Assembly: GCA_951217055.1 (NCBI GenBank) | Contig: OX578276.1 | Location: forward strand, 132,854,587-132,918,586 | Direction of reading: 5' to 3' | Length of the DNA: 64,000 nucleotides | Origin: Gerris lacustris | Taxonomy: Eukaryota > Arthropoda > Insecta > Hemiptera > Gerridae | Shown here: positions 43,031 to 55,184 of the stretch, in pieces | Layout of the letters: each line of letters starts with the position of its first letter | Position numbering within the stretch: position 1 is the stretch's first letter | Position numbers and translations under genes: made by a program | The notes under the pieces: generated by a model | The model's input: only the letters and a program-made list of their open reading frames with translations | Database searches by the model: none | What the model was told of the DNA's origin: nothing

Positions 43031-43508
43031 AAGGGATTCTACTGTACTCTATTCGAAGCGAGTAGGGGGCAGAGCCCTTTAGTAGTATATAAAATAAAAT
43101 TGTATAAAACGTAAATGAACGTAAACAACATTTTACAGTTATAGGACTTTTTGTGTCCAGATTGTGTTTTAGTTGAGGACTAGGAAATTATAAATGTTTT
43201 CAAATTTTGTCTAATTTTAGGTCATAATTATGACTCATGACTCATATACCCATTCTCCAAAATTAGTTTGTTTTACTTAGGTTTATCAGTAGTATGTCTG
43301 CAGTTATCAGTAATAGGAGTTTATTAGTAGTACTTACAATAAATATAAAATAGAACTTATTATAAGAGTTGAAAAATTCAATACACAAGTTATTAGTGTA
43401 AAGTCCCAAAATGACGAATAAAAAAGATAAATATACGAGTAAAAAGAGGGGGCCCATATAGGTATAGCCGTGGGGCCCGCTACGGCTCTCGACGGGCCTG
43501 AGTGTAGA

Positions 43509-44414
43509 AAGGTTATGACAGGAGACAGGAGACAAGTATTTAAAAGGTGTTTATATTATAATTTGAAAACTGATAACTTGACAACCAGGACGAAGGTTTC
43601 AATCTTAGTATTCTAGTGGTGGGAAAAAATGGTGCAATCTCTTTAGCTATATTCTATTTAGTCTCTATACTCGCTGAGTCGTACTTGAGAATCCTTAATA
43701 ATCCTTGATACATAGTTCTAGTTTTTGATTTAATAATGTTGTTTAGTATAGGTATGTATTAGCACAATTTATATATTTGTAGGTATTTTAGTACAAGTTT
43801 TCTTTCTTTTCTATTCTCACATGTTCTAAGTAAGCTTTACCTACATTATTTATATTTTAACTGATATCTTAAGGATCCATCTTTCATTGTAAAACTTCAC
43901 CTAATTATTTACACTAAGAAAGTTTATCTTAAGAAACTATTTATAATTATTCTAACAAACACTGACTTAGTCTTCTGTAATTATTTATCAATTAATAAAC
44001 CCTTAATCTCTGTTACCTCTATTTATCTTCTGCTGTTTTCTTTACAGTTTACAATAGTCTTCGGTCAGAAGGCAATATTATGCTGTCTCACATCATTTTG
44101 TGTAATATTTTAATTTATATTTCTATTGTCCCACATCTTGTTTATAAAATATATTTATTTTTCATCAAAGTTAATTTAGCGAACATTTTTTATTTTTAAT
44201 TCTAACTTTAGTTTTAATTGTTTTCTTATTATCTGGTCTTTATTGAGATTCTACTAAAGGCGGGCAAGAGGAGTTGAATTATGTTAAAGGTTTTAACAGT
44301 CTTAATAGACTAAACTGTTTTTTTTTTACTCTATTAAATAATGCAATTGATACCTTATTGATTAAGAATAATTGTTAATTAGGTAATTGATTTTCTTGAA
44401 TTCAGAAATAAAGA
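43509..44414. other. AT-rich spacer
   Basis: No exon, element end or secondary structure was recognised between the 3.6-kb hAT and the hammerhead-like motif at 44415. Confidence 0.35.
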
Positions 44415-44443
44415 CTGAGGATGGCTCTAAGAAGGGCCGAAAC
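44415..44443 (+). ncRNA. Hammerhead-ribozyme-like core (candidate)
   Basis: CTGAGGA, a 5-bp stem GGCTC/GGGCC with loop TAAGAA, then GAAAC. This fits the CUGANGA-stem II-GAAA core of hammerhead ribozymes. Stems I and III cannot be drawn convincingly from the flanks, so activity is unproven. Confidence 0.35.
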
Positions 44444-44555
44444 GATTCGAGGAACAATGGAATAATATTTTTTTAATTATTTACACCTGAATATCCATCC
44501 ATCATAGTAAAAAGTAATCGAAAAAAGGTGTTTTCAACGTGGTTTCTATTACTTG

Positions 44556-45857
44556 GGTAAATCTGCACTATTTGGCCCACCAATATATTCTAGTCTGATT
44601 TACTTGCATTTTTATTAAACTGTTCCTTTTTACATAATAAAAACTATCTTGGTAAATAGTTGTTTAAAAAAAAAAAAAATCGTAAAATGTTACTTCCTAA
44701 GAAAAATAAGAGAAGGTTATGGTTAGTTTAGGTTAAGATGTGTACTTTTCAACCTAACCTACGCATAACTTTTCATCATGTTCCTAAAAAAGTTACAGTT
44801 CATATTAAAAAAAAAAAAAAAAAAACTATTGAATTTATCAACATGGTACAACCGGAATCGTTTTTAAATGTAATAATTACAAGATAAAAATAACTTTTTA
44901 TATACTACGTTTTTAAATTTTCTGTTGAATCATATGTAATGTTGATAATAATATAATGATCATTGTTTTATATAATGTTAGTGAAAAAAAAAAAAAAATA
45001 CATAGTTCCGAATTTATTTACTCCACATAATAATGACAACCATCTAGAGAACTGATCGTAAACCTTTAAAAGGACAAATCTTTGTACAACGGTTGTCACA
45101 AAAACCGAATCTAAACCCTGCCATTTATATGCCCCTGTGCAGGGCCGTCCCTAGGGGTTTAGGCGCCCGGGTCAAAAGCAGATGTGGCGCCCCCCTTTAT
45201 TACCAAATGCACCTAGTTTTTCTTAAGACGGGGGCCTGGCGACGCCCCCCTAGACGTGGCGCCCGGGTCAGCTTGACCCGGTTGACCCCCCCTAGGGACG
45301 GCCCTGCCCCTGTGTAGGGACAGTAAGAGAAGAAAAATGTGTACAAGTAAAAAAGTAAAGATTTAGAAAAAATTAAACCTATACCTAGGACACAAGTGTA
45401 AACAAACCTGGGTGTCACACGTCAGTTAATTTATTTCTTTGTTTACTTTTCGCTGTCATTCAATGTTTACCTCTTGATAAAAAATCACAAATTTGAAACC
45501 CGTCAAAATGAAGATTGTAAATACTATGGGATATGTCAAAACAAAAAAAAATAACTTGCGGATTTTTTCCGAACTAACTTTTCAAACAGCAAAATTTGCT
45601 GAAAACTAATTAAATTCTGCTGAAAGATGGCTAAAAGTATTAAAATAATGCATGTCATCGTGTTCTGAGCTATTCTAAAAGTTTCAAATGTTTAGCTACT
45701 CGGGAAGTTAGTTAAAAATCGATTGCAAGATTTGTACTGGACAAACAAACAAACAAGAAAGCAAGCTAATAAAAACGTAGTAAAAAGGAACAGTTTAAAA
45801 AAATTATAAGTAATAGAACAATTAGAAATTGGCAGGCAAAAATAGTGTAGATTTACC
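44556..45857. mobile_element. 1.3-kb DNA transposon with 78-bp TIRs and 8-bp TSD
   Basis: Ends GGTAAATCTGCACTATTTGG (left) and the matching inverted right end extend for about 78 bp, with several substitutions. The perfect 8-bp duplication ATTACTTG is at 44548-44555 and 45858-45865. TIRs starting GG with 8-bp duplications suggest a Merlin-like or atypical hAT element. No transposase is visible. A related inverted piece is at 62800-63480. It carries a younger hAT MITE at 45140-45306. Confidence 0.85.
45140..45306. mobile_element. 167-bp hAT MITE with perfect 8-bp TSD
   Basis: Starts CAGGGCCGTCCCTAGGGG and ends with the reverse complement of that terminus. The duplication CCCCTGTG is at 45132-45139 and 45307-45314. 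It is GC-rich with strong subterminal repeats (GGCGCCCGGGTCA). Nested in the 1.3-kb element, so younger than it. Opposing ORFs here are not genes. Confidence 0.92.
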
Positions 45858-45865
45858 ATTACTTG

Positions 45866-46744
45866 TACTAAGGCATTGATTAATTAAGACCTATAAATAG
45901 GTTCAAGCGCAATAAAATATAGTTTTATGGAAGAGACCTTTTCTATTTCTATAAAGCTTCCTCATTATTCTATACCTAACATTAGAAATAACGTCTATCC
46001 TTCTTAAGCATAGAAGGGTAGAATTGTAACTATAAACTTGAAAAATAGTTGAAGAATCGCACAAAACAAACTATATACTTTTAACAAATAAAAAGATATT
46101 ATTTTAAACAAATAAAATGATATGTCAAGTTATAATATAAACGAATTAAATTAAGTTTTTAAAAAGTTTATTGAACTCTAATCCTTCACGGTAATATTTC
46201 ACAATCACAGTGAAGTGATCTTCAATTATTGTAGCCAGTATTAAAGTATTATATTTAAATAGTACCGATAGTTGTAAAACAGTTATAAAAAAAAATTAAA
46301 AAGGGCTCACAGTACTGAATGGTACTTGATGGTCGGTCTGTATGGCCCTAAGGGACTTTCCATACCATTAGCATATTCACACAATGTAATGTGTACAGAC
46401 CGACACCACTGTCCATTTTTCTTTACTCTTGTGTGGCACCGGCAAATTACCATATCGGAAAAAGTCGATTCTTAACATTAGAGCTAGCAACGAACATCTT
46501 ATTTTGGTACTGACTACAAACATTAAAATATTCTTAACATAATATGTACTTAAGATATTTGAAAAAGGTTTATTCGGTTAATTTTACTGGATACAAAATT
46601 TAAGAAAAAATTAAAACTTATAAACCGATAAATTATAAAAGTAATCACTCCACTGAAGATGAAAAATAAATGTTTCACCAATAAAAAAATTAAACAATAG
46701 CTAGTTCCATTCAGTAAAGTAATACTTTTTAATTAATTTTAATT
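45866..46744. other. AT-rich spacer with a small inverted repeat
   Basis: Short words such as GGTCGGTCTGTA at 46332 and TACAGACCGAC at 46394 form an inverted pair about 50 bp apart, perhaps a small hairpin. Otherwise nothing is recognised. Confidence 0.35.
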
Positions 46745-47045
46745 AAATTAGTGTTTCACACAGCTTCCTCGTGTCCTATTTCGTATAATTTAATGATTTC
46801 ATACTTATACAACCTATTATTGTCAAATTTATTAAATTTTCCCCCCGTTCTTTTAAAACTCAAATTTTGTTTAATTTTTGACATGAATTAAAGTATCAAT
46901 TTCATTAAAGTAATAAAGCGCTGAAGGTTGGCATTAATCTGGGGCTATCTGCGGGCTACTATCGACAATGCATCAAAATTTCATAAAAATCAGATAAATA
47001 CTTTTGAAGAAAGGTGCAAATACAAGTACGTGTGTGCTCGTGTGG
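46745..47045 (-). repeat. Dispersed repeat, family B variant, reverse copy
   Basis: Starts with CAGCTTCCTCGTGTCCTATT (family tail reversed), passes a CTGGGGCTATCTGCGGGCTA block and a CATCAAAATTTCATAAAAATC block. Similar to 56085-56340 and 63495-63725. Confidence 0.65.
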
Positions 47046-47051
47046 AAGAGA

Positions 47052-47665
47052 AAAAAATCGGTCCGAGACAACTCAGACAAACTTTTTCATATACGAGTTC
47101 ATAATTACATAGCCCAGTGTTTTCCATTTATTAGTTTTCGTATGTACATTTAATTATTATTGAACATTTCATCAAAATATATCATAAAAATAACTTCTCC
47201 TGGGCGGGGAATCGAACCCGGGCTCTCTCCGTCCGCATTTTAAGCTATTTTCTCAGGAACTAGATTTTTCCCGGGAAAACGGCTTATATCGTTGGATTCG
47301 TATTCAAATGGACTACCTACATTTTAGAATTTTTTAATCAAAATCGTCGGAACCGTTTTCGAGATTTTTTTTTTTTTCACGTTTTTGCAGAGTTTTTGGG
47401 GGGTAGCGCCCCCAAATTTGGAGCTAAAATTCATTTCTCGATTTCGCCTCGGGGTATCATTTTTCTGGACATGTATGCCAAATTTCGTCAAAATCAGTAG
47501 TTTAGGCTCCAGGCGTCTGCACAGGCGACAGACAGACGACAGATGACAGACAGACGACAGACAGACAGACATTTTTTAAAAACCACTTTTTTGGACTCCA
47601 TCAAAATCTCAAAATCGAATTTTCGCGCCATCACAATACTTTCTCTTTATATGAGAAAGTAAAAA
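47052..47665 (-). repeat. Family A repeat with tRNA-like box, reverse copy
   Basis: On the minus strand it runs from TTTACTTTCTCATATAAAG through GCTCCAAATTTGGGGGCG to a block with GGGTTCGATTCCCC, the exact form of a tRNA T-arm or pol III box B, preceded by a TAGCTTAAAATGCGG box-A-like word. It suggests a SINE-like origin. It forms an inverted pair with 47848-48436. Confidence 0.7.
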
Positions 47666-47847
47666 AGTGTGCAGAAGGTTGAAACTAATATGGGGACCAG
47701 CAATATGCTAATTATGATCTACCATCAAAATTTCATTAATATCGGACGAGTAGTTTTAAAGATATGTTGGTTTGTAAAAATTGAGCGACAGACCGTCACG
47801 GAATCTAAAATGTTCCCTGATGACTGAAACGGATTTCTGTCTTGGAT
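47666..47847 (-). repeat. Family B fragment between the inverted family A copies
   Basis: Holds GTGTGCAGAAGGTTGAAACT, GACAGACCGTCACGG and ACGGATTTCTGTCTTGG blocks, matching the family copies at 23.9 kb and 56.6 kb. Confidence 0.6.
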
Positions 47848-48436
47848 TTTTTTACTTTCTCATATAAAGAGAAAGTATTGTGATGGCGCGAAAATTCGAT
47901 TTGAGATTTTGATGGATTTACACGTTTGGAGGTCCCCTGAGTCCAAAAAAGTGGTTTTTAAAAAATGTCTATCTGTCGTCTGTGCAGACGCCTGGAGCCT
48001 AAACTACTGGGCCAATTTTGACGAAATTTAGCATACATGTTCAGAAAAATCACACCCCGAGGCGAAATCGAGAAATGAATTTTAGCTCCAAATTTGGGGG
48101 CGCTACCCCCAAAAAACTTTTAAAAAACGTGAAAACAAATAGTTTGATTAAAAAATTCTAAAATATAGTCTATTTAAATACGAATGTAACGATATAACCC
48201 GTTTTCCCAGGAAAAATCTAGTTCCTGAGAAAATAGCATAAAATGCGGACAGGGAGAGCCCAGGTTCGATTCCCCGCGAAGGAGAAGTTATTTTTATGGT
48301 AAATTTTGATATATTTTTCAACAATAATTAAACGTACTTACGAAAACTAATAAATGGAAAACATTGGCTAAGTAATTATGAACTCCTATATATGAGAAAG
48401 TTTGTCTGAGTTGTCTCGGACCGATTTTTTTTTTTT
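47848..48436 (+). repeat. Family A repeat with tRNA-like box, forward copy
   Basis: Same blocks as 47052-47665 in the opposite orientation: CTTTCTCATATAAAGAGAAAG, GAAATTTAGCATACATGTTC and GGTTCGATTCCCCGC. It ends near GTTTGTCTGAGTTGTCTCGG before a T12 and G19 run (48425-48455). Confidence 0.75.
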
Positions 48437-49473
<1,037 letters not shown>

Positions 49474-49592
49474 ACACACACTAAAGATATGTTTGTATTC
49501 ATTTGTTTGAATATTTCTGCGGTGATAAAAAAGCTTTTTATCACCGCAGAAATATTCAAACAAATGAATACAAACATATCTTTAGTGTGTGT
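49474..49592. repeat. 119-bp near-perfect palindrome, 58-bp arms
   Basis: Arms 49474-49531 and 49535-49592 are exact reverse complements wherever I checked them, separated by three bases (AGC). The left arm begins ACACACACTAAAG. No spacer, no flanking duplication and no coding content. Confidence 0.92.
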
Positions 49593-49671
49593 ATATTGGT
49601 CAAAACTGGTGGAGTTACTTTCACTGACAATAAATCAAATTTCGGTCTAATCAGTATGAAATAAGGCTTAC

Positions 49672-49753
49672 CTCTCTGTGTTTGCAAACAGATACAGATA
49701 TAATGTTGAAAGTCGTCAGGTGAATAAGATTGTCGTATAGAATAGTACGACAT
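49672..49753 (-). CDS. Candidate first coding exon, unassigned
   Basis: An ATG-initiated minus-strand frame of 27 codons (begins MSYYSIRQSYSPDD) runs to a good donor, AGAG|GTAAGC. I do not recognise the protein. It cannot be joined directly to the first recognised MICU3 exon, because phase 1 would give a stop. A short frame with a consensus donor can occur by chance. Confidence 0.2.
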
Positions 49754-49756
49754 CGT

Positions 49757-51590
49757 ACGATCTCTCCATTTGTAAATTATTGACTTTTAGTCAAGTTAAG
49801 ATACTTGTAGTTTAATGAATAAATGATTTGTGGATCCAGAAGCGTGGATAGCCAAATTTTTCGGGCGGCTTGAAAAATTTGAAGAGAACCAATATGAGAA
49901 ATGTAATTTTTACATATTAAAATTCTTCAGCTAGGTTACATAGACGTTACTTTTTACTAAATTTAACAGTTATTAGTAATTTGCGCCATTTAAAAATTAT
50001 TTTATTTTTTAATTTTTTACGCCTTTATTTAAAAAAAGAAAGGAGAAGACCCTCTTAAAGACCAAAAGAGAATAAATCTCAATAGGTATAGTTTTCTATA
50101 CAATTTTTTTTAACTGCACAAGGCACAAAGCCGGCTTTTCACCAAAGTTGAATTTTGTGGAGAAACATCACACCATATATAGTTTTTTTTGCGTATTAAG
50201 ATAAATCAGCGATTGACAAAAGTATAAGAACTTTAATACACAATGAATAATGAATATATTTTTTATAGATTGTGGGCAACGAATAGAAAATTATTAGTTT
50301 CAAGAACAATAGAATACAATGTACAAAAGAACAATAACCGAACATGCATTTTTGAAAACGTTATAATGTTTCCTCTTTTACTATTATATAAATTTAGAAA
50401 ATAGAAAAATGTTAGCTAAAAAACAATAACATCCACCAACTAGATAATCAACCGGAATAGATTGGAATACGAAATAATTATACTCAGGCAAGTCCTGACT
50501 TTAATCATAAGCTTTACAACTCATTTATTTATTAATCATAATTATTTTTAAAAATGCTATTTTTATTCAACACTTTTTTATATTTTGTTAATTCAAAATG
50601 TAGACGGTCATAAAAAGCGACGTAAGATTGAACAATGTTTTAAAAGATGACATAAAAATAAGAAGAATGCGTAATAAACTAAACGAGCTGTAAAGGGAAA
50701 GATAATATGAATATTGTAGCTGTAGCGTAAAGACAAGCCGCTAAGTTGTCATGCGATGCGTAAGACTGCTTAAGTCTCTTCAGTTTAAGGTTTCAGACCG
50801 TAAACTCGACGAGTCTAAAGGAACAGACATGTTTCATGGAAAAGTACTAGTAAATAAAGAGTTTGATGGGTCAGTAAGCACAGTTAAGACAGTTCTATTG
50901 TTAAGATAATTTTGTCTATGACACACAAAAACTATGAACTAAGATAACAACCGTGCGAAATTAATTTAACCGTTAAGAAACGTCATATAGTTAACTTAGT
51001 TTAGACATGTATGAAGTAATCTATTAAGGAATTGATCAGGAATTCATCATCGTTTCCATGAGGTTTCAAACCCGTTTAACTTTTTTTGGTATTCAAAATG
51101 TTTAGAATTTAAGATCACAACAGCAAAAATATTGGTTTCGTAAACTATAGCATGCGAACGGGCATCGAAGTAAAAACAGAATTGGGACATGCGCAGTATA
51201 TGATGAGCAGAGATATGATAACCTGACTTAGAAGTTCATAGTTTTTGAAAATTGGTGTGAAAACTGAATTGAAAACTCCGTATTGAAACACTTTTTGTTT
51301 GAAACCAAAACAGTTTTTAAAACTCATATGAAAACGAACGTAGTAATATTCACTATATATAATTAAGAGCACTAATATGATCGTTAACTGAATATAGCGT
51401 CATTATTATATTAAAGAATATACAGGATATATATTGCCGAATACCAGAGAGAGGTGGGATATTTTTCACACTCTGATAATCAAATGAGTAACCTAATCAT
51501 GTGTTGATGGGAGCGTAAAAGAAACAGCAAAATAAAACTTACATTTTTTAAGTGTTAAATCCCGTCTAAAATAAAAATGTCCACCCACTT
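49757..51590. other. AT-rich spacer
   Basis: About 1.8 kb without recognised exons or element ends. Confidence 0.35.
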
Positions 51591-51594
51591 TTTA

Positions 51595-51990
51595 CGTTTT
51601 AGACCTTCCTAAACAAATTTAGTTTCTTGTCGGTTCGTAGGTCCGAGTGTTCACAAATCTTGGCCACACGCATAACTTCCACAATTTTCATCCGATTTTG
51701 ATGAAATTTGCAGGGATTACGTGGGTTAGGCCCTAGATGGTGCTCTATGAATTCAATCAATGACAGCCTTTGCGCAGGCAAAAACATAAAATCCTTCAAA
51801 CGTCAATTTCTCGCGATCAAATGGTCAGATTTTGCTCAAATTTGGAGGATAATTGAGGATCAAACGTATAACGATGCCATATGAATTTCATCATGATCGA
51901 TCGTAGCCACTGCGCATGCGCAAACGTGAAATCCTTGCCACACGCACAATTTTCATCCGATTTAGATGAAAGTTTCAAGTGCAGGTTATG
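51595..51990. repeat. Dispersed repeat with internal half-repeats
   Basis: Contains two related blocks: CACACGCATAACTTCCACAA with TTTTCATCCGATTTTGATGA, and, about 270 bp later, CACACGCACAATTTTCATCC. TGCGCATGCGCAAACGTGAA lies between. No ORF. Confidence 0.55.
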
Positions 51991-52065
51991 CCCTATATCG
52001 TTATCAAACTTGAATTATATCATTCGAAAGCATATCAAAAGCTGAGGTTTTCCTAATTCGTCACT

Positions 52066-52093
52066 ATCTACACATCCCCTGTGTAGATAGTGC
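52066..52093. repeat. Short perfect hairpin, 12-13-bp arms
   Basis: CACTATCTACACA and its reverse complement separated by TCCCC-like loop bases. It lies in otherwise unannotated sequence. It could be a leftover of a small MITE. Confidence 0.6.
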
Positions 52094-53384
52094 CTATAGA
52101 TTAACAAATACATTCGGCAATTTATGGTGGATACAACGCAGTGGCAAACCCAATGAAAATTAAATTCAAAGGTTGTTGTCAGAAGCTCGAAGAAAGTAAA
52201 CAACAAAATGCAGTAACTTTTTGATTATATTTTCAGAACAATATAAGATAATCTTAAATTAATTAGCAATAAAAGATTCTTTATCAAGGTGTTGAATCCT
52301 TCCTTTTGCCTTATAAGAAGAGTCGGTATAAAAAAAATAATGTTGCCGTTAACAACAGAAAGATAATATTAATTAGATACTCGATTCTTGGCAATTTATC
52401 TTTTTATCTACATTAGGACAATTATGGCTGACAGTAATGGAGAGGAAATCAATTAAATTACAAAAATAAAGAAGTTGATAAATGATATAAGGGATCGGTT
52501 CTTCTAATTATACAAGGAGACCCTGAGAGGCAAATTTTAGGCAAAGAAGATTAAGAATAAATAACTTTTAAAAGAATCTAGCAATCAATCTAAAGCGTTG
52601 ACTTATAATGAATTTTAACTCATCTCTTAGCGGCATCTGAAAACTGCTAAAAAGTTAAGATATGCTTAATTTAACATGTCTTATTTTTCTTTGATTTAAC
52701 TGAGTTTGTTGAAATAAAATTCTTCGCATTATATTTTACTTTTTTACTTTTACTTTTTTCTTTGGTAATTTTTTTCTGAAAGAGCATAAGATTCGAGGGT
52801 CATTTATTTGCATCAGAGAGTTCCGACTAACCCGTATTTATACATTTACTTTTAAAAACATGTTTGATTGACCCAATAAACTAATGCTCATGTTCATTTA
52901 GACTGATTTTTGCTTGGAAGAAAACAACCAAAAGATTTAAATAAATGTTTTTATAAAAAAAAGAATGAATTAAAAAAATATATAAGAATATTTAAATTTT
53001 GTTAGGACTGACCTCTATAGCGAAAAAAAGGAAACAACAGACAAAAGAGTAATATAATAATTCTTAAAAGTCAGAGGTTTAAAAAACCACATCCACTTTC
53101 AAAAAATTGTTAATTTAACAATAAGTATTAACGACTTTGAATAAAATTGCTAAAGTAAAAATAATAATTTTAATTATTAATTCAGCCTTAGATCTCAAAA
53201 ATCCGTAATTAGACCTTACACAAATAAAACCCATTAAATAAAGAACCAACATAATAAAAAAAAGTACTTGTATCGCAGAACTTTTTTAGAGTTTCGTAGA
53301 TTAAGCATATATACGTTGTTACATTAAGAAATAACATTTTTTTATTTCCCCATCCTTGATTTTTTTTTTTTTTTTTTTTTTTTT
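52094..53384. other. AT-rich spacer
   Basis: No exon is recognised. A poly-T run (53358-53385) ends it. Confidence 0.35.
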
Positions 53385-53925
53385 TGCGTATATTTTAACT
53401 CATAAAACCAATAAGGAATAAAAATTTTAAAAAAGTATAGAATATTTTTAACCGACGATGCAGGAGCTTTCATTTGATATCCCACTCAAAATTATAAATA
53501 TATAAATAAATAAATATTTTGTCTCATTTTATTTGTCTGCGCACAAAAAATTGGCAATTTATAAAAATTGGGAATTTCCCTTCGTTATTTCCTTCACTCC
53601 ATTCTAAGGTATGGGGTGATGGAAAAAACGAAGGGGAATTCCCAATTTTTATAAATTGCGAATTTTGTGTGCACAGACAAAGCGGTTGCATGAATTATTT
53701 CAAAATTTTAGGACTAGCCGTTACATAGGGTGGTAGGGGGGGGGGATTTTTTGGGGGTATATTTTAACTCATAACACCAATAAGGAATGCAAAATTTATA
53801 AAAGCATATAAATATGCTTAAATAAATTTAAATTTATTATATATTTAAATTTATTATATATGTTTATAACCTACTCATCGGCAGCATTCATTTGATACCC
53901 CATTCGAAATTTTAAAAAAAAAATA
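53385..53925. repeat. Second cluster of the 32-kb tandem unit, with a hairpin
   Basis: Units near 53385-53500 and 53750-53925 share GTATATTTTAACTCATAA, CACCAATAAGGAAT and GCATTCATTTGATACCCCA. A G10 run lies at 53737. Same family as 32205-32960. A long hairpin (53533-53681) lies between the units. Confidence 0.7.
53533..53681. repeat. 149-bp hairpin with ~67-bp arms
   Basis: The arms begin TTGTCTGCGCACAAA and end with the reverse complement TTTGTGTGCACAGACAA, with few mismatches. The loop is near TCTAAGGT (about 53603). Both arms contain GGGAATTTCCC-like words. Confidence 0.85.
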
Positions 53926-54848
53926 TATTTGAGTTTACCACATTTTTACCACATATCGATGTGTCGGTCAAAGTATTTCAAATTCAACATTTTAGCTTAA
54001 ACGGATCGGGAGATATGAACCTAAGTGCGACGGACGGACACATATCTCCCTCGGCAAAAGAGTTTCGAAAAGGATCAACGAAACCTTAACAATAACAGTA
54101 ATTCGTCCATAATAGAAATAAAACATTTATAATTAAATTCATCAACAATAATAAATTAGAATAAAATGGTACTCAAATAAGATACCTATTGATTTATAAT
54201 TATTGTTCAATAAGCTTAATGATAAATAACTTTTTTCGGTTTATTCACTTTTAAAAAGTTTCATACAATCATAGTAAAATTCTGTTTTTGTCTTAATAAA
54301 AAATAAGTATTATCACGGTAAAGTGATAACACCTAATTAATTATTTATTTTTTCGAATAATAGAAAATAAGTAAAAAAAACTTTGTTACTTCACTACTTT
54401 TAAAGGAAGAAAATAAAAAAACCTGCAGTTGTTAAACTCGATACACTATCGTTGATAAAGCCACATAAAATATTGTACCGCCAAACCAAAAGAAAAACAA
54501 TTTATATAAATAGATACTTTACTTTTTATAATAAGGGTGTTCAAATTATTGTGTTAATGGATATTTATTTATTTATTATTGTTTATAATGATGGTTTTTT
54601 ATCAAGGGTCGGCAAAATAATACCTGCAGGCTGAATTCTACAAGTAACTAATTCCGTATCGCTAGCACCAGCAGAGGAATAGTTATCCGCGAAAAATATG
54701 ACTATAGATTCTCAATATTCGAGGTAATGAGGAACCGGAATCAGCTAGGATACGGTTTAACAAAACAAATAAATTTATAACACTAGACTGCATCAGTTAG
54801 CGCATTCAGTCTGTAAATTTTGGAGTATTAGTCAAGAGGTTTTGGGTA
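53926..54848. other. AT-rich spacer
   Basis: No exon or element end recognised. Confidence 0.3.
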
Positions 54849-54856
54849 GTGGAGTC

Positions 54857-55101
54857 GGCACTTCTTTAGATTGTTACTCCCCTTATAAAAATAACAGGGG
54901 GGAGTAAAAATCTAAAGAAGGTGTACGGTGGTGTACGGGATGTTCTTCTTTAGACTGTTACTCCTGTTATAAAAATAGAAGTGTGATATTCCTTTGTCCA
55001 AAAGTACATTGGACTAAACATTTCTTTTTCTTAATAGTTATTTAGTCAAAGTCACTTATATTCTAAAACAACATAAGGGAGTAACAATGTAAAGAAGTAC
55101 C
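54857..55101. mobile_element. 245-bp MITE with 8-bp TSD, GG-type TIRs
   Basis: The left end GGCACTTCTTTAGATTGTTA and the inverted right end GGTACTTCTTTACATTGTTA extend for about 25 bp. The perfect duplication GTGGAGTC is at 54849-54856 and 55102-55109. A diverged copy lies at 57513-57750. Like the 44.6-kb element, it combines GG ends with an 8-bp duplication. Confidence 0.8.
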
Positions 55102-55184
55102 GTGGAGTCCTCACTGTTTTAGGAAGAAAAATGTTTTATAATAGTGGCCGAATGTTCAATTTTTCGAAATTTAGAACAAGGAAC

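Larger units (their letters stand above)
39911..43500 (+). mobile_element. hAT transposon, 3.59 kb, with 8-bp TSD and later insertions
   Basis: Both ends read CAGGCC(T/C)GTCGAGAG inward. A perfect 8-bp duplication AGTGTAGA lies at 39903-39910 and 43501-43508. Near the left end on the plus strand, 40190-40390 carries a broken ORF with NRFKVEVFYVLIDSVIENLS, which resembles the ZMYM/DUF4371-type hAT transposase. A G20 run and a perfect 15-bp-arm palindrome lie at 39950-40013. The interior from 40610 on is mostly other repeats, so it is a nested composite. Confidence 0.85.

Noticed and set aside
45093..45418. GC-rich opposing ORFs
   Set aside because: They read across the 167-bp hAT MITE and its flanks.
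47203..47225. A functional tRNA gene
   Set aside because: Only the T-arm and a loose box A are present; there is no acceptor or anticodon stem.
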